Made by a program: the position numbers and the translations under genes. The notes under the pieces are model-generated. The model ran no database searches, was not told the DNA's origin, and saw only the letters and a program-made list of their open reading frames with translations. Of a stretch of 43,083 nucleotides of DNA, positions 24,431-35,939 are shown in pieces (position 1 is the first letter of the stretch; each line of letters opens with the position of its first letter). The DNA is from Elysia marginata (taxonomy: Eukaryota; Mollusca; Gastropoda; Plakobranchidae): positions 53,368 to 96,450 of the forward strand of contig BMAT01006103.1 of NCBI GenBank assembly GCA_019649035.1, given 5' to 3'.

Positions 24431-25869
24431 GAGGACAAAGAAAACAAAAACAATTTGGATAGAAGAGAAACCAGACTTTAAATTTATCAAGCCTTAAGTT
24501 AAGTGAGTTCTCTAAGACTTGTGATAAAAACCCGCAATAAAACAGCTTTAGCCTGGCTCGTGGAGTTCAGTCAGTTCTATGTCATTGTAGCACTGGCTGC
24601 TTGTTTTTGGCAGAAATTGTTTGATTTTGTTAAACCACCACTCCTTAAAGGACAGCCAGAACAAGAAATAAGAGCTAGCGATTCCAGATGTTTTCAGGCA
24701 TGTTTTTCGACCTCTGACGACCGGCTTAACCTGAACCTTGTGTTATACTGAGGGTGCTTGAAATAGGATATTCTTGTGCCTGGGGCTGTACCATGCATTT
24801 CTATAAACAATCTAGATCTAGGGATTTACTAGGAAACGTTCGCACTAGGTCTAGATCTACGCGATTCGAATAGGACAACCCAACCAACTTTTCATGTGCT
24901 TTTTGTAGAGGGAGAAACGGTAACTTGTTACCTCGATTATATTTTTATCTACATGAGTGTATGTAAGTGTTTAAAAAATAGAGCATCGACTGCAATCGCA
25001 TAATAATAATTATTACTTATGTGTTATGTTATTAAGAGGTTTATCTTTTTTGTGGATCGTTTTGTGTTATGCGGACTGAGATACATGTTCTTCATAGAAC
25101 TAAAAAAGACATTTTACGTCATCTTAGCTAACTTTGTTTTATTTACAATTTCCTCCTCTCAAACTTGTAACTTTGGTTTGCTTATACCTCAGTTTATACA
25201 GAATTCTCTTGAATGTTCAGCTGTGTTGTAGTTTCATACTTTATCATTCCCTTGTTTGTTTTGATTCGTCTTTATATCTGATTTGAAATTGCTCAACCAC
25301 ACCATCTTAGTAATCTTACAGGCCTTTCTCTGCATCATCTTAATTGGTACCATTTGTTCTCTTATCTTCTATCGTTTTGTTCATTTTAGGCCTTCTTTTT
25401 TCCTACAAGATTTCTTTAAATTACGTGTATGATTTTCTTGTTTTTTCTGTGATGGTAAATGATCCCCCGAGCTCCGTTTCAACACCCTGGTTGGTATTTT
25501 TCTCCCGTCAACACCTGCTTAGAAAAATCTTCAGCGCACTAGAGCTTGCTACCGATAATGATTCGCGATTTAACCTCACCCATCACACAAAATACAATTC
25601 AAACCCCCCTACTGTTTTCAAACACATCTCATCCGTGTCCGCGATTCCTGACGCTAAATGTAATTTGTACGTTTTTTCACCCATAAAGAGTTAGATCTAT
25701 CTATGATAATGAAAGTAATTCTCATTACCATTAGGTTATACAGAATAGAGTACAAAGTCCTACTTCTAAAAGATAAAACAAAATTTTAAATTAATTTTGT
25801 TGCTTTGGCGTCTTAATAGAAAAAGAACTTGACTTATCTTTTTCATTCTCTTTATTTTTTTGCCTCTGT

Positions 25870-26061
25870 TATAAATGTCTCTTAGTCCTACTCTTCCCTT
25901 CTCTCTCTTTCCCTCTGTCTGTCGATCTCTGTTTTTCTCTCTGTTTATTTGTCTATCTGTTTCGCAGTCTCTCTCTTTCTCTCTGTCTCTCTGTCTCTGT
26001 GCCTGTCTCTCTCTCTCTGTGTCTTTGTCTATCTCTCAGTCTCTCTGTCTATGTCTCTGTT

Positions 26062-26133
<72 letters not shown>
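25870..26133. repeat. CT-rich tract ending in (CTGT)n and pure (CT)n
   Basis: Degenerate CT from 25870, CTGT units at about 26060-26080, then an uninterrupted CT array to 26133. Confidence 0.95.
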
Positions 26134-26137
<4 letters not shown>

Positions 26138-26751
26138 CCTGCTTCTCCTTGGTTTCTAGTTTAATCAACACACGAGTTCTTGCTCGACACATTCGCTGCT
26201 GCCTGGCCTTTGCTTTTCAACACAATAATTTAATTTTTCGAATATCGTTTTCTTAGCTTGAATAGGCCTAACTGTGTAGACATTTTTTTTTTAACTTTTC
26301 ATGTTTCTCTTTTCAATGGTTTGATTAGATAGGAAATGAAAAACTCATGAACTTGTCACAACACATTGTGACTTCGGTGACAAATTTTTATAAGCTTGGG
26401 TGTTCTTGTTTTCTGCACAATACAATATTTTGCGTTTCTAAAACTATTTGCTCTTACTCGATGAGAGGTTCGCCGCACTTTATATTAATTTTTTATGAGA
26501 TAACTCTTGATTTGTCAATAAGGTTTATAAAGTTTGAGTTGACCTGAACAGCGTGTTCTTGTCTTGTTCGGCGTAGATTGGTAAATCAATTTCTTGGTTT
26601 ATTTTTTCTCCTTTTTTCGGGAACGTCATGCATCATTTCTAAACATTTCTCTTACAACCATAATGGCTCTAGTCTCACGTGGTTTTTTCTTGTCTGTGCG
26701 ATAAATTAAAGAGAGTTGTACTTGAAGATTGAATGCTGTTCTATATTGATG

Positions 26752-27473
26752 AATGATTCTGACCTATTTCTACCCGTGAATAGTCACGTGACTGTTGGGG
26801 TCAACAAACCACCTTATTTTGAGTACTGTTTGGTTTGTTGTTTGGGGTCACTTTTAACAGTCTTATTTTGATCTAGATTATTCAAATATGGCACCAACCA
26901 AGTTTCCATCTTTGGACTCGATCCTGTGTCAGCTTTTCATAGCACTTTAAAAAATATCCTCTTCTCTCGATAAGTATCTAGTCTTGCCCTGGGAGTGTGA
27001 CTGGTTGCATCGGTGTTGACTGGCTTTCACACATAATTCGGTAGATCTAGATCTAGATCTAGAACAGAATGACTGAAACGTTGTCGCCAAAATTTGTCAT
27101 CCCAAAATGATTACTTCCAGTGTTCTTGATAGCCTTGAAAAATTCAATTAAAAATATTTGAGTATTTATTTTACATGCAAAAAAATTAGATCTAGATATA
27201 TGCGTAGGAGTCCGTATATAAAATCTTCACCCTAGCCCCAGAAGGCAAGAAATTTCAAGTGACATTATTTACATAGTATCTAACCCATGCAGCACCCCAA
27301 GTAAAATTCGCCACAGCTATACCAACCAATGAAGTTCTGCTACTTTTCTAGAACTATTGGCGCTCGCGTAACATAAAATCAAACATGGGATGGCGGGAAT
27401 GTGGAAGATGACAAATGGTAACCCCCACTGACCCCAAGACCCACGTGATATTTTAGAGATAGGTCAAATCATT
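26752..27473. mobile_element. Inverted-repeat element of 722 bp (MITE-like nonautonomous DNA transposon)
   Basis: The left end (26752-26803) and the reverse complement of the right end (27429-27473) share, in the same order, AATGATT, TGACCTAT, TCTA, TCACGTG and TTGGGGTCA, separated by short indels. This gives imperfect terminal inverted repeats of 52 and 45 bases. No transposase ORF is inside; the interior holds AT-rich DNA and a TAGATCT tandem palindrome at 27042-27063. Flanks show no clear target-site duplication, so the copy looks old, or the true ends lie slightly elsewhere. An extra TTTGGGGTCA at about 26842 repeats the inner TIR motif. Confidence 0.6.
27042..27063. repeat. Tandem palindrome (TAGATC)n
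   Basis: TAGATC is repeated three and a half times, giving overlapping BglII/XbaI-type palindromes. It lies inside the 722-bp inverted-repeat element; single copies of the motif are scattered over the window. Confidence 0.85.
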
Positions 27474-29987
27474 GGCATCCAGCCTACTAAAACTATTGAA
27501 TTGAATTGGTGTTGTATTTTTTTATTAATTTTGATTCAGTAATGACTTTGCCTCTTAATCTTACGACTAGAATGTTCTTCTGGTGCTAATTAGATCTAGC
27601 TCTTACTATGAATTGAATTGAATTGAAAAAGGCACCTTGCTATAATTTTTGTACAGTACTCTAAGGTTCAGTAAGAACGGAGACCCATAACTGTATTGTG
27701 TCCACATCCAGTTACATTAAATGTCAACTTCCTTTGTAGTACAAAAACTAGGCGGTTTTATATCATTACTTAACCCTTAATTTTCTAAACATTTGGCAGA
27801 TGTTGTATCCATGGGTTTATAATACACGTAGTTTAGCATTGTCCTCGATTTTTTTTCCAACTCATTGTCAATAATTTGCCTTGCATTACGATAGTTTTTC
27901 CTAAAAATGGGCGTAGTTATGAAATGTGATGTTAAATGCAAAATGTAATAATAAATAATCCTTTACCTTTTTGCCTATCATGGTTTTCCTATATTACCGG
28001 CACTGCCCCCGAGCGTGGGAATATATGTCTGCTACCTTTTTATGTTAGGGATTGAGACAGCCCTAAATATACTTGTCAAAGATGTCGTCAAGAATAAACC
28101 CTGACACAGCTGATATATGACCACACAAACTTTTCAATGAAACTTGAAGCCCTTGCAGATAATTTGTTTTTTGGATACACAATAGCTTAGCGCAGCGAGG
28201 AGATAGCAGTTAGCTCCCTTTTCTTCATACGTAAAACTGGTAGAAGAAGGTTGCGTTTTTACAGTCTTGTCGACAATCATTTCTTTCAGTTATTTTTTTT
28301 CTTTTGCAAATTGAATAGTTTCAACTTTAACCACGACCTAATAACTTTATTCAGCTTGCAAGGTGAACTGATCCGAATTCGCTTAAATGAAAGTTTTGTC
28401 AAGCCATGGTAAAAGTGTTTATGGATATTTACTGAGTCGAAGCTATACAATAGGAGTGAATACAAGGTACAATGGTTTTTAGGGGGTTGTTTTTTTATTT
28501 TTTTTATTTTTTTAAATTTCTTTTGTTTCTTTTTTTTAAACTTAGATCTAGTCCTCAAGGACATCAATTGGCTTGCTATGATGATGATAATGGTAATGTG
28601 ATCTTAAAAGTTGTATCGTTTTATTGGGGAAAATTCAATAATCTCATTTCAAACAAATATTGTAACCCTATCTCTAGTTATTGCAAATTTAAATTACTCA
28701 TTTAAAGGGGCTTCGTGCCTTCTACCTAATAACCAAAAGAGAATTGTTAAATCATTAGGACTTGCCATAAATTGATAGTTATGACAAGACAGATTCCGTC
28801 AAGACTTATGTTTTCAATGACATGGTACCGCTTTTAAAAAATTAACGCCAAATGGCTTAGCACAATAATTCTAATTATTTTGATAAGAATTACGTTTAAA
28901 ATTACTGACATACATCTATAATTATAAGTTGTCTAAACAAGAAGGCTGAATTTGTTTGTGCTTGAAATAAACGTTATCTGAATGTTTTTGTAAGCGTTGT
29001 GAAGCGGTGACTGAGAAGAGCAAAACTAAAAGGTACTTATAACTAACAGTAAGCTCAACAATATTATCAATTGAGTGACCCTATGAATAAATTTTATGAC
29101 CTAATATATTTCGGGTGCGTTCAAAACATGACATGTGACAGTGGCATTCATATTCCATCCCAAAACTAGGTCATACATGTACGTCAAAAATTCTTCACTT
29201 GTTTTTTATTATATTTGTTTATGTAGTTTTCCTTATTCTACGAAATAGCTGTCGTAGTTCATGGGAGGCTAAATGTAAGAAATTAGAAATGTGACATGAG
29301 GGAGTTTCTTATCTCCCAGTGTTTTGCCAAGAGTAAAAACTCTGCACACGATAAGAAAAAGTGAAATCGATCCAAGCATTTTTGGTTGTTTGGGTTTTAG
29401 TTGTCAATATTGTTTTGGGGTTTATATATATTTTTTTTAATTTTGTGTGTGTGTGTGTTTGTAACCTTGCTTAACCGCTGGTTATATTCAAGCCAGGGTT
29501 ATTGCAAGATTGCCCGAGGGGTGAAGGAGAAATAGCAAGATAGTGCTTTTTAACAAAAGCACAAGTCCGGAGGTTGTAAATTAATATTGAGGTTATAAGG
29601 GCCGTGGATTGTTCGTGTGCAGCATCAAAGGTTTTTAATTTTTCTTGAATTTATAAATAAGAAAATTAAAACAGTATTAGAATTAAGATATCGAATAGAT
29701 GCCTGGCAATGGTCATTGGATCGGAAAGTCTCATTAGCATAATTCATCATTTTCCAAAAAAAAGTCGCACAAAAAGAACGGTAGGAAAAGAATGGCAAAT
29801 GTACCAACAAGCTGAGCTTGTGGAAGAAAACATACTTGATAAGCCGCGAGTTATTGAGCTCCGAGTGTCTACTCTCATGTACTAAGTTGCTATATTCCTC
29901 TTCTTTTAAATTATCAACTTTATTTTTACTTTTCCTCAATATCCTGGCTTCTGCAACAGCGTAAGTTAGTTGCCATGTCTCATTTGT
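27474..29987. other. No supported gene
   Basis: AT-rich; T-rich run at 28484-28535 and (GT)n at about 29442-29459. A possible minus-strand exon at 29842-29954 is described with the ORF at 29988-30194. Confidence 0.4.
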
Positions 29988-30194
29988 TCATAAAAGCAAA
30001 TCTGCTTCTTTTTTAGCCTCATAATAGCATGAATCTAAGAGAGAAGAGATTCCACGCATCTTTTTCGTTATGTTTCGCATAGACGTCATGTTTTGCTCAT
30101 TGATTCCTAATGTCTTATCATTTCTCTGTTTTACTAAAAGGAGAAACGTTCCGTTATGTTGACTTAAGAGGTTTTTTAAAACAAGCTTTTTCAT
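29988..30194 (-). CDS. Small ORF, 68 codons, minus strand (unknown)
   Basis: A true ATG at 30194 with A at -3 (ACAATGA) opens 68 codons starting MKKLVLKNLLSQHNGT and ending EAKKEADLLL. It is rich in Lys, Asn and Leu, with no signal peptide or membrane span. Just downstream on the same strand another open run (about 29954-29842) with an acceptor-like GCTGTTGCAG and a CAA|GTATGT donor encodes a hydrophilic peptide (KVDNLKEEEYSNLVHESR). The two could be exons of one gene or chance ORFs in AT-rich DNA. No family recognised. Confidence 0.2.
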   Translation of the reverse strand: MKKLVLKNLLSQHNGTFLLLVKQRNDKTLGINEQNMTSMRNITKKMRGISSLLDSCYYEAKKEADLLL

Positions 30195-30690
30195 TGTAGT
30201 ACAATAAAAAATTGGATGGTTTTTTTTAATGATTTTTAGCTGTTATTTTTTAGTTCTCTACATCTTGTTAAACTGTAACTGAAACTGCCATGGTGTGAGA
30301 AAAAAGTACTTTTTGTGTCAAACTGCATTTGAAATCTATTTCTAGGCTTAACAATTTTGAGTTTGAAAACGCTGGATCTTTTTTTCTAGTGGTGTAAGAG
30401 GGTTAGTGTAAATCACTCGCATTGAACTCTTCAGATTGTACAAAGCAGCAGTGGCGTCCAAGTATTTTCTTTTCTTATCCAACAGTGAAACTTTATATGC
30501 TTTAAAAAATTACATATTAAATCTGGTGGGTTTGGCAAATTTACATGTGTTTTTTTCCCTGTGAGTAAACTCCCTCTTGTTTCCCCAAAAATCTTTGACT
30601 TGTTAGAAGTTAAATGTTGCAATAATGCCATGTTGATATCATTTGAATGATTCTAACTTGATGCATTATTTCCTTTCCCTCTTTCCACAG

Positions 30691-30749
30691 CTGGTTGCGG
30701 ATTTTGTTAGGGAAGGCAAGTCTTGTGACTTAACATGGCGGTATATGTA
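30691..30749 (+). CDS. Candidate exon behind an excellent splice acceptor (unknown gene)
   Basis: TTTCCTTTCCCTCTTTCCACAG ending at 30690 is one of the best splice acceptors in the window. Read in phase 0, the following sequence encodes LVADFVREGKSCDLTWRYM and then a TAA at 30748-30750. It may be a terminal coding exon, or an exon of about 48 bases leaving at GCG|GTATAT near 30738. Because it lies 400 bases upstream of the IGFBP-like exon on the same strand, it could also be an untranslated exon of that gene. I recognise no family. No AATAAA is evident close downstream, which argues mildly against a last exon. Confidence 0.35.
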
Positions 30750-31066
30750 AATAGCTTATATCAAAACTAAACCCCAGCCACATGACAGCGAGACAACATT
30801 TTTTTCAGCGGAAAACAAAGATAATTGTAATGCTCCAGGACTTCGGAATTTCGGTTGCTTGTAAAGACAAACTCTAGATTGCCAGCAAGCGAGCCAGAAT
30901 CTGTTCACTCTTTCGTTCACAGATAACGTCTCGTTTAACTTGACGACAGGATAGATAACCACAAGATGCAAGAAATACCACTGTAAACACAAACCTAACC
31001 GAAGGGTTACGATTTAGCTATGGAGGTACACCCAGAGACATAGTAAGCAGTTGATAAAAACGGATT

Positions 31067-31093
31067 TCAATTCCTTTCATTTTTTTATGTTAG
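31067..31093 (+). promoter_or_regulatory. Splice acceptor upstream of the IGFBP-like exon
   Basis: A long pyrimidine run ends in ATGTTAG at 31093. It is a strong 3' splice site about 100 bases before the ATG at 31195. If used, the coding exon is 31094-31483 (390 bases), carries about 101 bases of 5' UTR, and the transcript starts further upstream in a noncoding exon. Confidence 0.5.
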
Positions 31094-31194
31094 TGATTCC
31101 ATCAGCTGTTCTATCGTGTTATTGAACAAATGCTACAATACAATTAGCGAAAATCATCACTTATCGCTGGAAAGTGACTATTTAATTGTAAACG

Positions 31195-31483
31195 ATGCAT
31201 CCACTGCTGATCTCGGGCCAAAAAGGGTGCTTTGCACCGGCTTGTATCAAGACTTCATTGTTTTACCTATTGCTACTTCCTTGTCTGCTGCCTCATGTAT
31301 CTGCACGGAGTCCCTACATGTTAGCAGACGACAGCAGCAAATACAGCGTCCAGTGCGGCGTGTGTGACGAGTCCAGGTGTCCAGTTTTGAGTTATTGCGA
31401 GGGCGAGGCGATCAAGGACTCGTGTAACTGCTGCACTGTATGCTCTTCGCCTAAGTACCAGCCGCACGTGTCTATGGTGGGAG
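31195..31483 (+). CDS. First coding exon of a secreted IGFBP-domain (CRIM1-like) protein, partial
   Basis: The ATG at 31195 has A at -3 and an in-frame TAA only 6 bases upstream, so the start is well fixed. The exon ends at GAG|GTGAGT (donor at 31484) in phase 1, giving 96 residues plus one base. Residues 1-37 look like a signal peptide: a 20-residue N-region, a hydrophobic core (LFYLLLLPCLL, about 22-32) and a likely cleavage after VSA37. Eight cysteines follow at 54, 57, 62, 68, 77, 79, 80 and 83 with spacing C-x2-C-x4-C-x5-C-x8-C-x-C-C-x2-C. That is the first half of the IGFBP N-terminal domain; DSCNCCTVC stands where the family has GCGCCxxC. The run CDESRC recalls the CDESKC of CRIM1, a membrane-anchored BMP regulator. 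Single-domain IGFBP-like secreted proteins (perlustrin/SIBD type) or HtrA/IGFBP-rP1 types remain possible. The last four domain cysteines must lie in a downstream exon that I could not identify. The family is fairly sure; the exact orthologue is not. Confidence 0.8.
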
Positions 31484-34244
31484 GTGAGTTAGGCCTTGCT
31501 GCACAGCCTCCTGGCACTGGAGATGCACCCAGTATGTATGAATTCTTACAACCATTTAATGCTCTTATTTTATTTGTCTTGCAACCGGTGCAAATGAGTC
31601 GCAATTTTCACTTTACTCGGCGGCAATAGGCTACTTAATGAACGGTTGTTTTTTTAGTTTTGAAGCGTTTTAAATTGCACGAAAAAGTAAAAATTTTGTG
31701 AGAAGATATTGTAACATCTTTTGATTTAAAGTATAGGGGAAAAGAGGAACTCTTCTAAAACGCGTTTTCTTTAATCATCTTTCCCATATCTGACTCATTC
31801 GCACTAGTCGCGATATTGTATGATACGATTGTTTGTTTTGGAAGGAAAAATATTGCTCGTGTGGAAAGTTGCGCCAGAAAGGGTTGAAGTAGAATGCAGA
31901 TTGATCGATGCATCGTATTTAAAGTTACCACATTAAAATTAAGCCTACTATGTACATGTATGTTACACCTTAAAAACTTGGTGACAGTCGTACATGTATG
32001 AGAACGTGGAGGAAGAATATGTTGACTCTGAAAGTGGTACGTTCTCAACCAAGATTGTAAACGCTTTTTTTTGCAACCAAACATATTCAAGTTTTGGGCT
32101 TTAAAATTAAAAACATTTGGCATTAAAATTCAAGCTTTCCAACCATTGGCTAGGCTTTCTAGTAGGCAAAGCTTTAATCGAAATTTATTTATCAAAATGT
32201 CTGCTATCAAGCTTCTTACTTTCTACATCTTACCATAGCTAGCCGTGCAATGTTTCCCACACTAGTTTTTATCTCTATAGAGATGTTGTAGTTCAGTATT
32301 GGTACAATTCATATTAGCTAAATATAGCTGCTGTTCATTGCGATGAAGAATTGCTGCTGTAGCAAAATGCTCTTTGTCAAGAAGTGAAGTTGTGGTTGAG
32401 CAAGGAAACCCTTACCTACAGCGCAAGAGGCAGACAATCTGTGATCAAGACGAACGACTGTATGTTGTGTTATCAGGTATCCTAGGTTGTTTGTTTACTG
32501 TGTCGTGGGCCAGGCCGGGTCAAGTGTAAAATAATTGACGGATGCTCAGGGTTCCAGGGGTTTACAGTTTTGTCTTATCGGAGAGTATTTGTTGTTTTGT
32601 GAGGAAACAATTCTCAGATCATTCATAGAGAGAAGGGCAGATGTTGCGAAAACGAAATTGCTAGAGCTAGCTACAACTCGTTTGCTTCAACATATTCACT
32701 TAGAGCTCGCTCTTTCTATCTGCTAGCGCTAACTTATGTTTCATTTCTGCTCGGCTGCTGCCTAAACAAAATCTATTAATTTTTTTTCTATATGCTGGTG
32801 TACTCTTCTCTTCATTTTGTGAGTTTGAGAAAAAAACACGATGGGTATTTTCTGAAATGTTTCTCTGTCTGTTTCATTTTGTGCCATGGCACATTTTGTT
32901 TGCAAATAAAACTCAAGTCAAATGTCAAAGTAAGTCAGCCCCATGTTCTAAACAAGATTCTCTATTCAAAAGAGCGGAAAGAAAGGTCCAGGCAATAAAA
33001 GTGAATCTTCTGTTTGATACACCCATTACAAATTCTTTAAAAAATGCTTTTGATTATTATTTACTGACTGTAAAGTTCTATCCGAAGTTTATATAAATAC
33101 ATTCAATATCAAAGGAAAAAGTATACCAATAAATAATAAATTGCATAAATTTCTAAAAGGAAAACACTAAGATAGTGTCTAAATGAGGTTTTTTTTCACT
33201 TTCTCATTGATTACGGATAGATCGAAATCTTTTCTTTGAAAGTCAGGGCTATACACGATATTCCTGAACATTTTTCAATAAGTAAAATGGTCCTTACTCT
33301 TAAGTGCGTGGTTCGTTTAAAATAAAAACTGTTACAAAAATTAGAGCTTTTAGGCATTTTTATTTTTCGTTTCCTCCTTTTTTTTATTTCATGTGGGCGT
33401 AAGGATGAGACGGTGCTACTTTATTTTGTTTTTTAGGTTGGTGCTGTTTTCACGGCAATGAAATAATACACGTTTCTTTTATAAATTATTTTGCCCAAGT
33501 AGCAATAAAGCAAATGTAACTAGTTGATTCCTAGCCTCAACGAGTAGTGTGCAGTATGCAGCTAACAAATAATTATATGAGGTCAAGATATTTTGAAGAT
33601 AAAGAGGCACGAGTTGTTTTTTTTTTATAAATTGCGCTTTTGCCATCTTTAAATGACAAGTCGGATGCGTCCGCGACCGCGTGCAAACGTAATTATAAAA
33701 CTTGTTTACAGAAGTTCTATGGGTATTTCAGGTGAAGCAATAATATTGACACATGCTGCTTATTCATTTTCTCAAGTTCTTTACCAGCCAGTTAACATAT
33801 GGGTATCACATTCGGTCATGTCTGGTTCTGTAATCAACCTGTTTAGGGCAAACACATTTGAAGCATAGACATGAAATAATTTAACACTTGCCTGTGTTTA
33901 CAACAAAAAGTAAAACTCTTCTCAGCGAGAGGTAGGTTTGGTTAGTTTTGAAAGTGTCGCCCTGCTCTAGTTCGGGGTATCACGAGGGGCGATAGCACTG
34001 CCAACAACAGTAATCGTTTGGCCTTTTGTGTCGAAGCAGTTTTGTACTTTGAAGACTTCGTAGTCATATTTGATGTTCAATTAGAAAATGAAATGAAGAA
34101 ATTTGCTTTTCAAATTGATCCACAAAGCCATTTCAATCAGCACTTAGATGCATACAAAGTTCTTCATTTTGAATGCCGAATGTTATCATCTCCACAGTGA
34201 TCCTGCATAAACTTGGTTTATGTGTTGAATGCATATTCCACATT
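31484..34244 (+). other. Likely intron of the IGFBP-like gene
   Basis: Begins at the GTGAGT donor. A 55-base stretch between CTTACCTACAG and ATCAG|GTATCC (32422-32476) looks like an exon but is closed in the phase 1 the gene requires. No stretch with the expected C..GL.C half-domain was found. Confidence 0.4.
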
Positions 34245-34373
34245 ATGAAGTTTAACTGTTAAGATGGCGGACACTCCCGGAGGAGTGGATAGGCTCACAT
34301 CGATCCATTGCATGTAAAAGCTCTACTTCACACTTCTGGGAGTGTCTGCCATTTTGATAGTAAAACCCTTCAT
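34245..34373. mobile_element. Foldback inverted repeat, 43-base arms
   Basis: Left arm 34245-34287 and right arm 34331-34373 are reverse complements with a few mismatches and indels: both read ATGAAG, then a T-rich part, then ATGGCRGACACTCCC. The 43-base spacer has no ORF. Outside ATGAAG...CTTCAT the match stops, so these look like element ends. It is a miniature foldback (MITE-type) element or a structured RNA locus. The left arm contains AAGATGGCGGA, close to the YY1 core; the right arm has AAAATGGCAGA instead. Confidence 0.6.
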
Positions 34374-35880
34374 CACAGACTTATCTAATCAACCCAAAGA
34401 TTAACGTTATTACTTAGCTCATCTCATTTGACAATGATGAGTTATAGCGATTTTCATACGTAAGATAAACGCCTTCATTAAGTAACGTTCTTTTTTTCTT
34501 TGCTATCCTTTTTTATATTAAAGCTAATTTTTTTCCCTTATTATTAGCTTTACAATCAGTCCGAAAATTCATTTTATTGTTTTTTTAACTACTTAAGGTC
34601 ATAATGAGGCTTACAGAACTCAGAATAATTAACTTTATTGCAAACATTTTCATTTTATCAACAGTATTATGGTTGGTATAGTGCACTTTATCGCCTCCCC
34701 TCGCAAAAACACTCTGTAAACCTGCATTCTCTTTCATAGACATTCAAACATTTTGCAAAAATACAGTCATAGTTGTGCAAAAGTAATACCTCACGTTTGT
34801 CATAATTTGTTTCACTAATACAAAATTATTGACTTCAATTCTGACACTTTAACGGCATCATGTTTGATAACAATAATATAATTCACACTAGCTAAGATGA
34901 TTACTATAGACGTGTTGATATCTTCTTGGCAGTGCGACTTAACATCAGTTATGTTGCCTTGTAAGCTAGAGAAAGTTATTATTTTTCTCCACTTCCATCG
35001 TGTTTTGTGGCACCTGTGGCTCGCTCTTCATCGTACTGTGAAGATAAGAGCGCACGGGTCATAAACCGATTTTTGTCACGCCGGATTGGGTGGTTCCTTT
35101 AGAGAAAACTTTTTTTTTTATGTCGTGAGTTAATTAGAAAGCAGGGAAATCATTTAAACTGTGATAGCGCATTCTGGGGTAGAGTTGTGCTTTTATGATA
35201 ATTGTCTACACGAGGGAGCGTTTGCATTCCTGGTGCATACGTTGGTGGTCTCGAGTGCGTAGAAAACAAAATTTCAAGCAGTAAATGCTACGTGTTTCAC
35301 AACAAGTGTAAACTTTATGGCTCTCTTTGAAGAAGAAACGTAGTATACCCAAACTTGACACCTTCATGATATGATTAAGAAAAAGAAGCCCAGAAACGTG
35401 TGTGAGGTTTCAAATTATTATGGCAGTCAAAATGCAATCTCATGTTAAGAAATTTCAAGAATTTGCTATCTTATTTATGCTTATTTTTCCAAGCCTTTCA
35501 TTTCGAGCTTCGGGAAAAAAGTGCATAGAATGTATACATACCTAGATATAAGTCGATGCAGCTTTCCAACAAATCCACATGATTAGTTTCTGAAAAGCAA
35601 TTAGCATTACATGTCTTTAACTGTACGCTGCTCTAAATAAAAAAAACATGTCCTCATATAATTATCTCAATCGGAAAAAGATATACAGAACCTGGGTTTG
35701 AATAATTAAGGACCCTAAGCAAGGGATAAAAAGGTTGAATCTTATTAAGCGATTTTAAAAACTTCAAAGCACTAGGTTTAAAGTTTATACTAGCAGTGAA
35801 TTACCGTCATGTTTTATTTGTATACCTTTTCACTCATTCTTAATGTATTTATCCTTTTTCACTTATTCTTATCTTTTTAG
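34374..35880. other. No supported gene
   Basis: AT-rich, no open frame of note, ends in the strong acceptor at 35880. Confidence 0.4.
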
Positions 35881-35938
35881 ATAAAATGGCCGTTTTACAT
35901 GCAAGTAGACTTTTAAAACCCAACAGTCTTCGTGCTTG
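35881..35938 (+). CDS. Candidate first coding exon with mitochondrial-type N-terminus, or an 18-residue smORF
   Basis: A superb acceptor (a pyrimidine run over about 35852-35878, then TTTTTAG at 35880) is followed at once by ATAAAATGG, a strong Kozak context with A at -3 and G at +4. The ORF from 35886 reads MAVLHASRLLKPNSLRAW and then TAA. The peptide has Arg, Lys, Ser and Leu and no acidic residue, as in amphipathic mitochondrial presequences. A donor is possible at TTG|GTAACC (35939), in phase 2, but its +5 C makes it weak. Without that splice this is an 18-codon smORF. I do not recognise the protein; the targeting idea is inference from composition. Confidence 0.35.
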
Positions 35939-35939
35939 G

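Larger units (their letters stand above)
23166..26751. other. No supported gene apart from repeats listed
   Basis: Open frames at 24503-24751 and 25344-25694 have no ATG start or family match. 24808-24862 carries two opposed TCTAGATCTA copies. Confidence 0.4.

Noticed and set aside
25344-25694. 116-codon open frame with a membrane-like start
   Set aside because: No ATG start, no splice signals in phase, no family; chance in AT-rich DNA.
25875-26256. Leu/Ser/Cys/Val-rich membrane-like ORFs
   Set aside because: CT/CTGT repeat translations; the hydrophobicity is a repeat effect.
31116-31367. Overlapping 83-codon frame in the IGFBP-like exon
   Set aside because: Shadow frame; the 31195 frame has signal peptide, cysteine pattern and donor.
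32422-32476. Exon-like 55 bases between CTTACCTACAG and GTATCC, tried as exon 2 of the IGFBP-like gene
   Set aside because: In the required phase 1 it hits TGA after seven codons, and it lacks the expected cysteines.
33653-33868. 71-codon ATG-started frame (MTSRMRPRPRANVIIK)
   Set aside because: Decent Kozak, but nothing else supports it.
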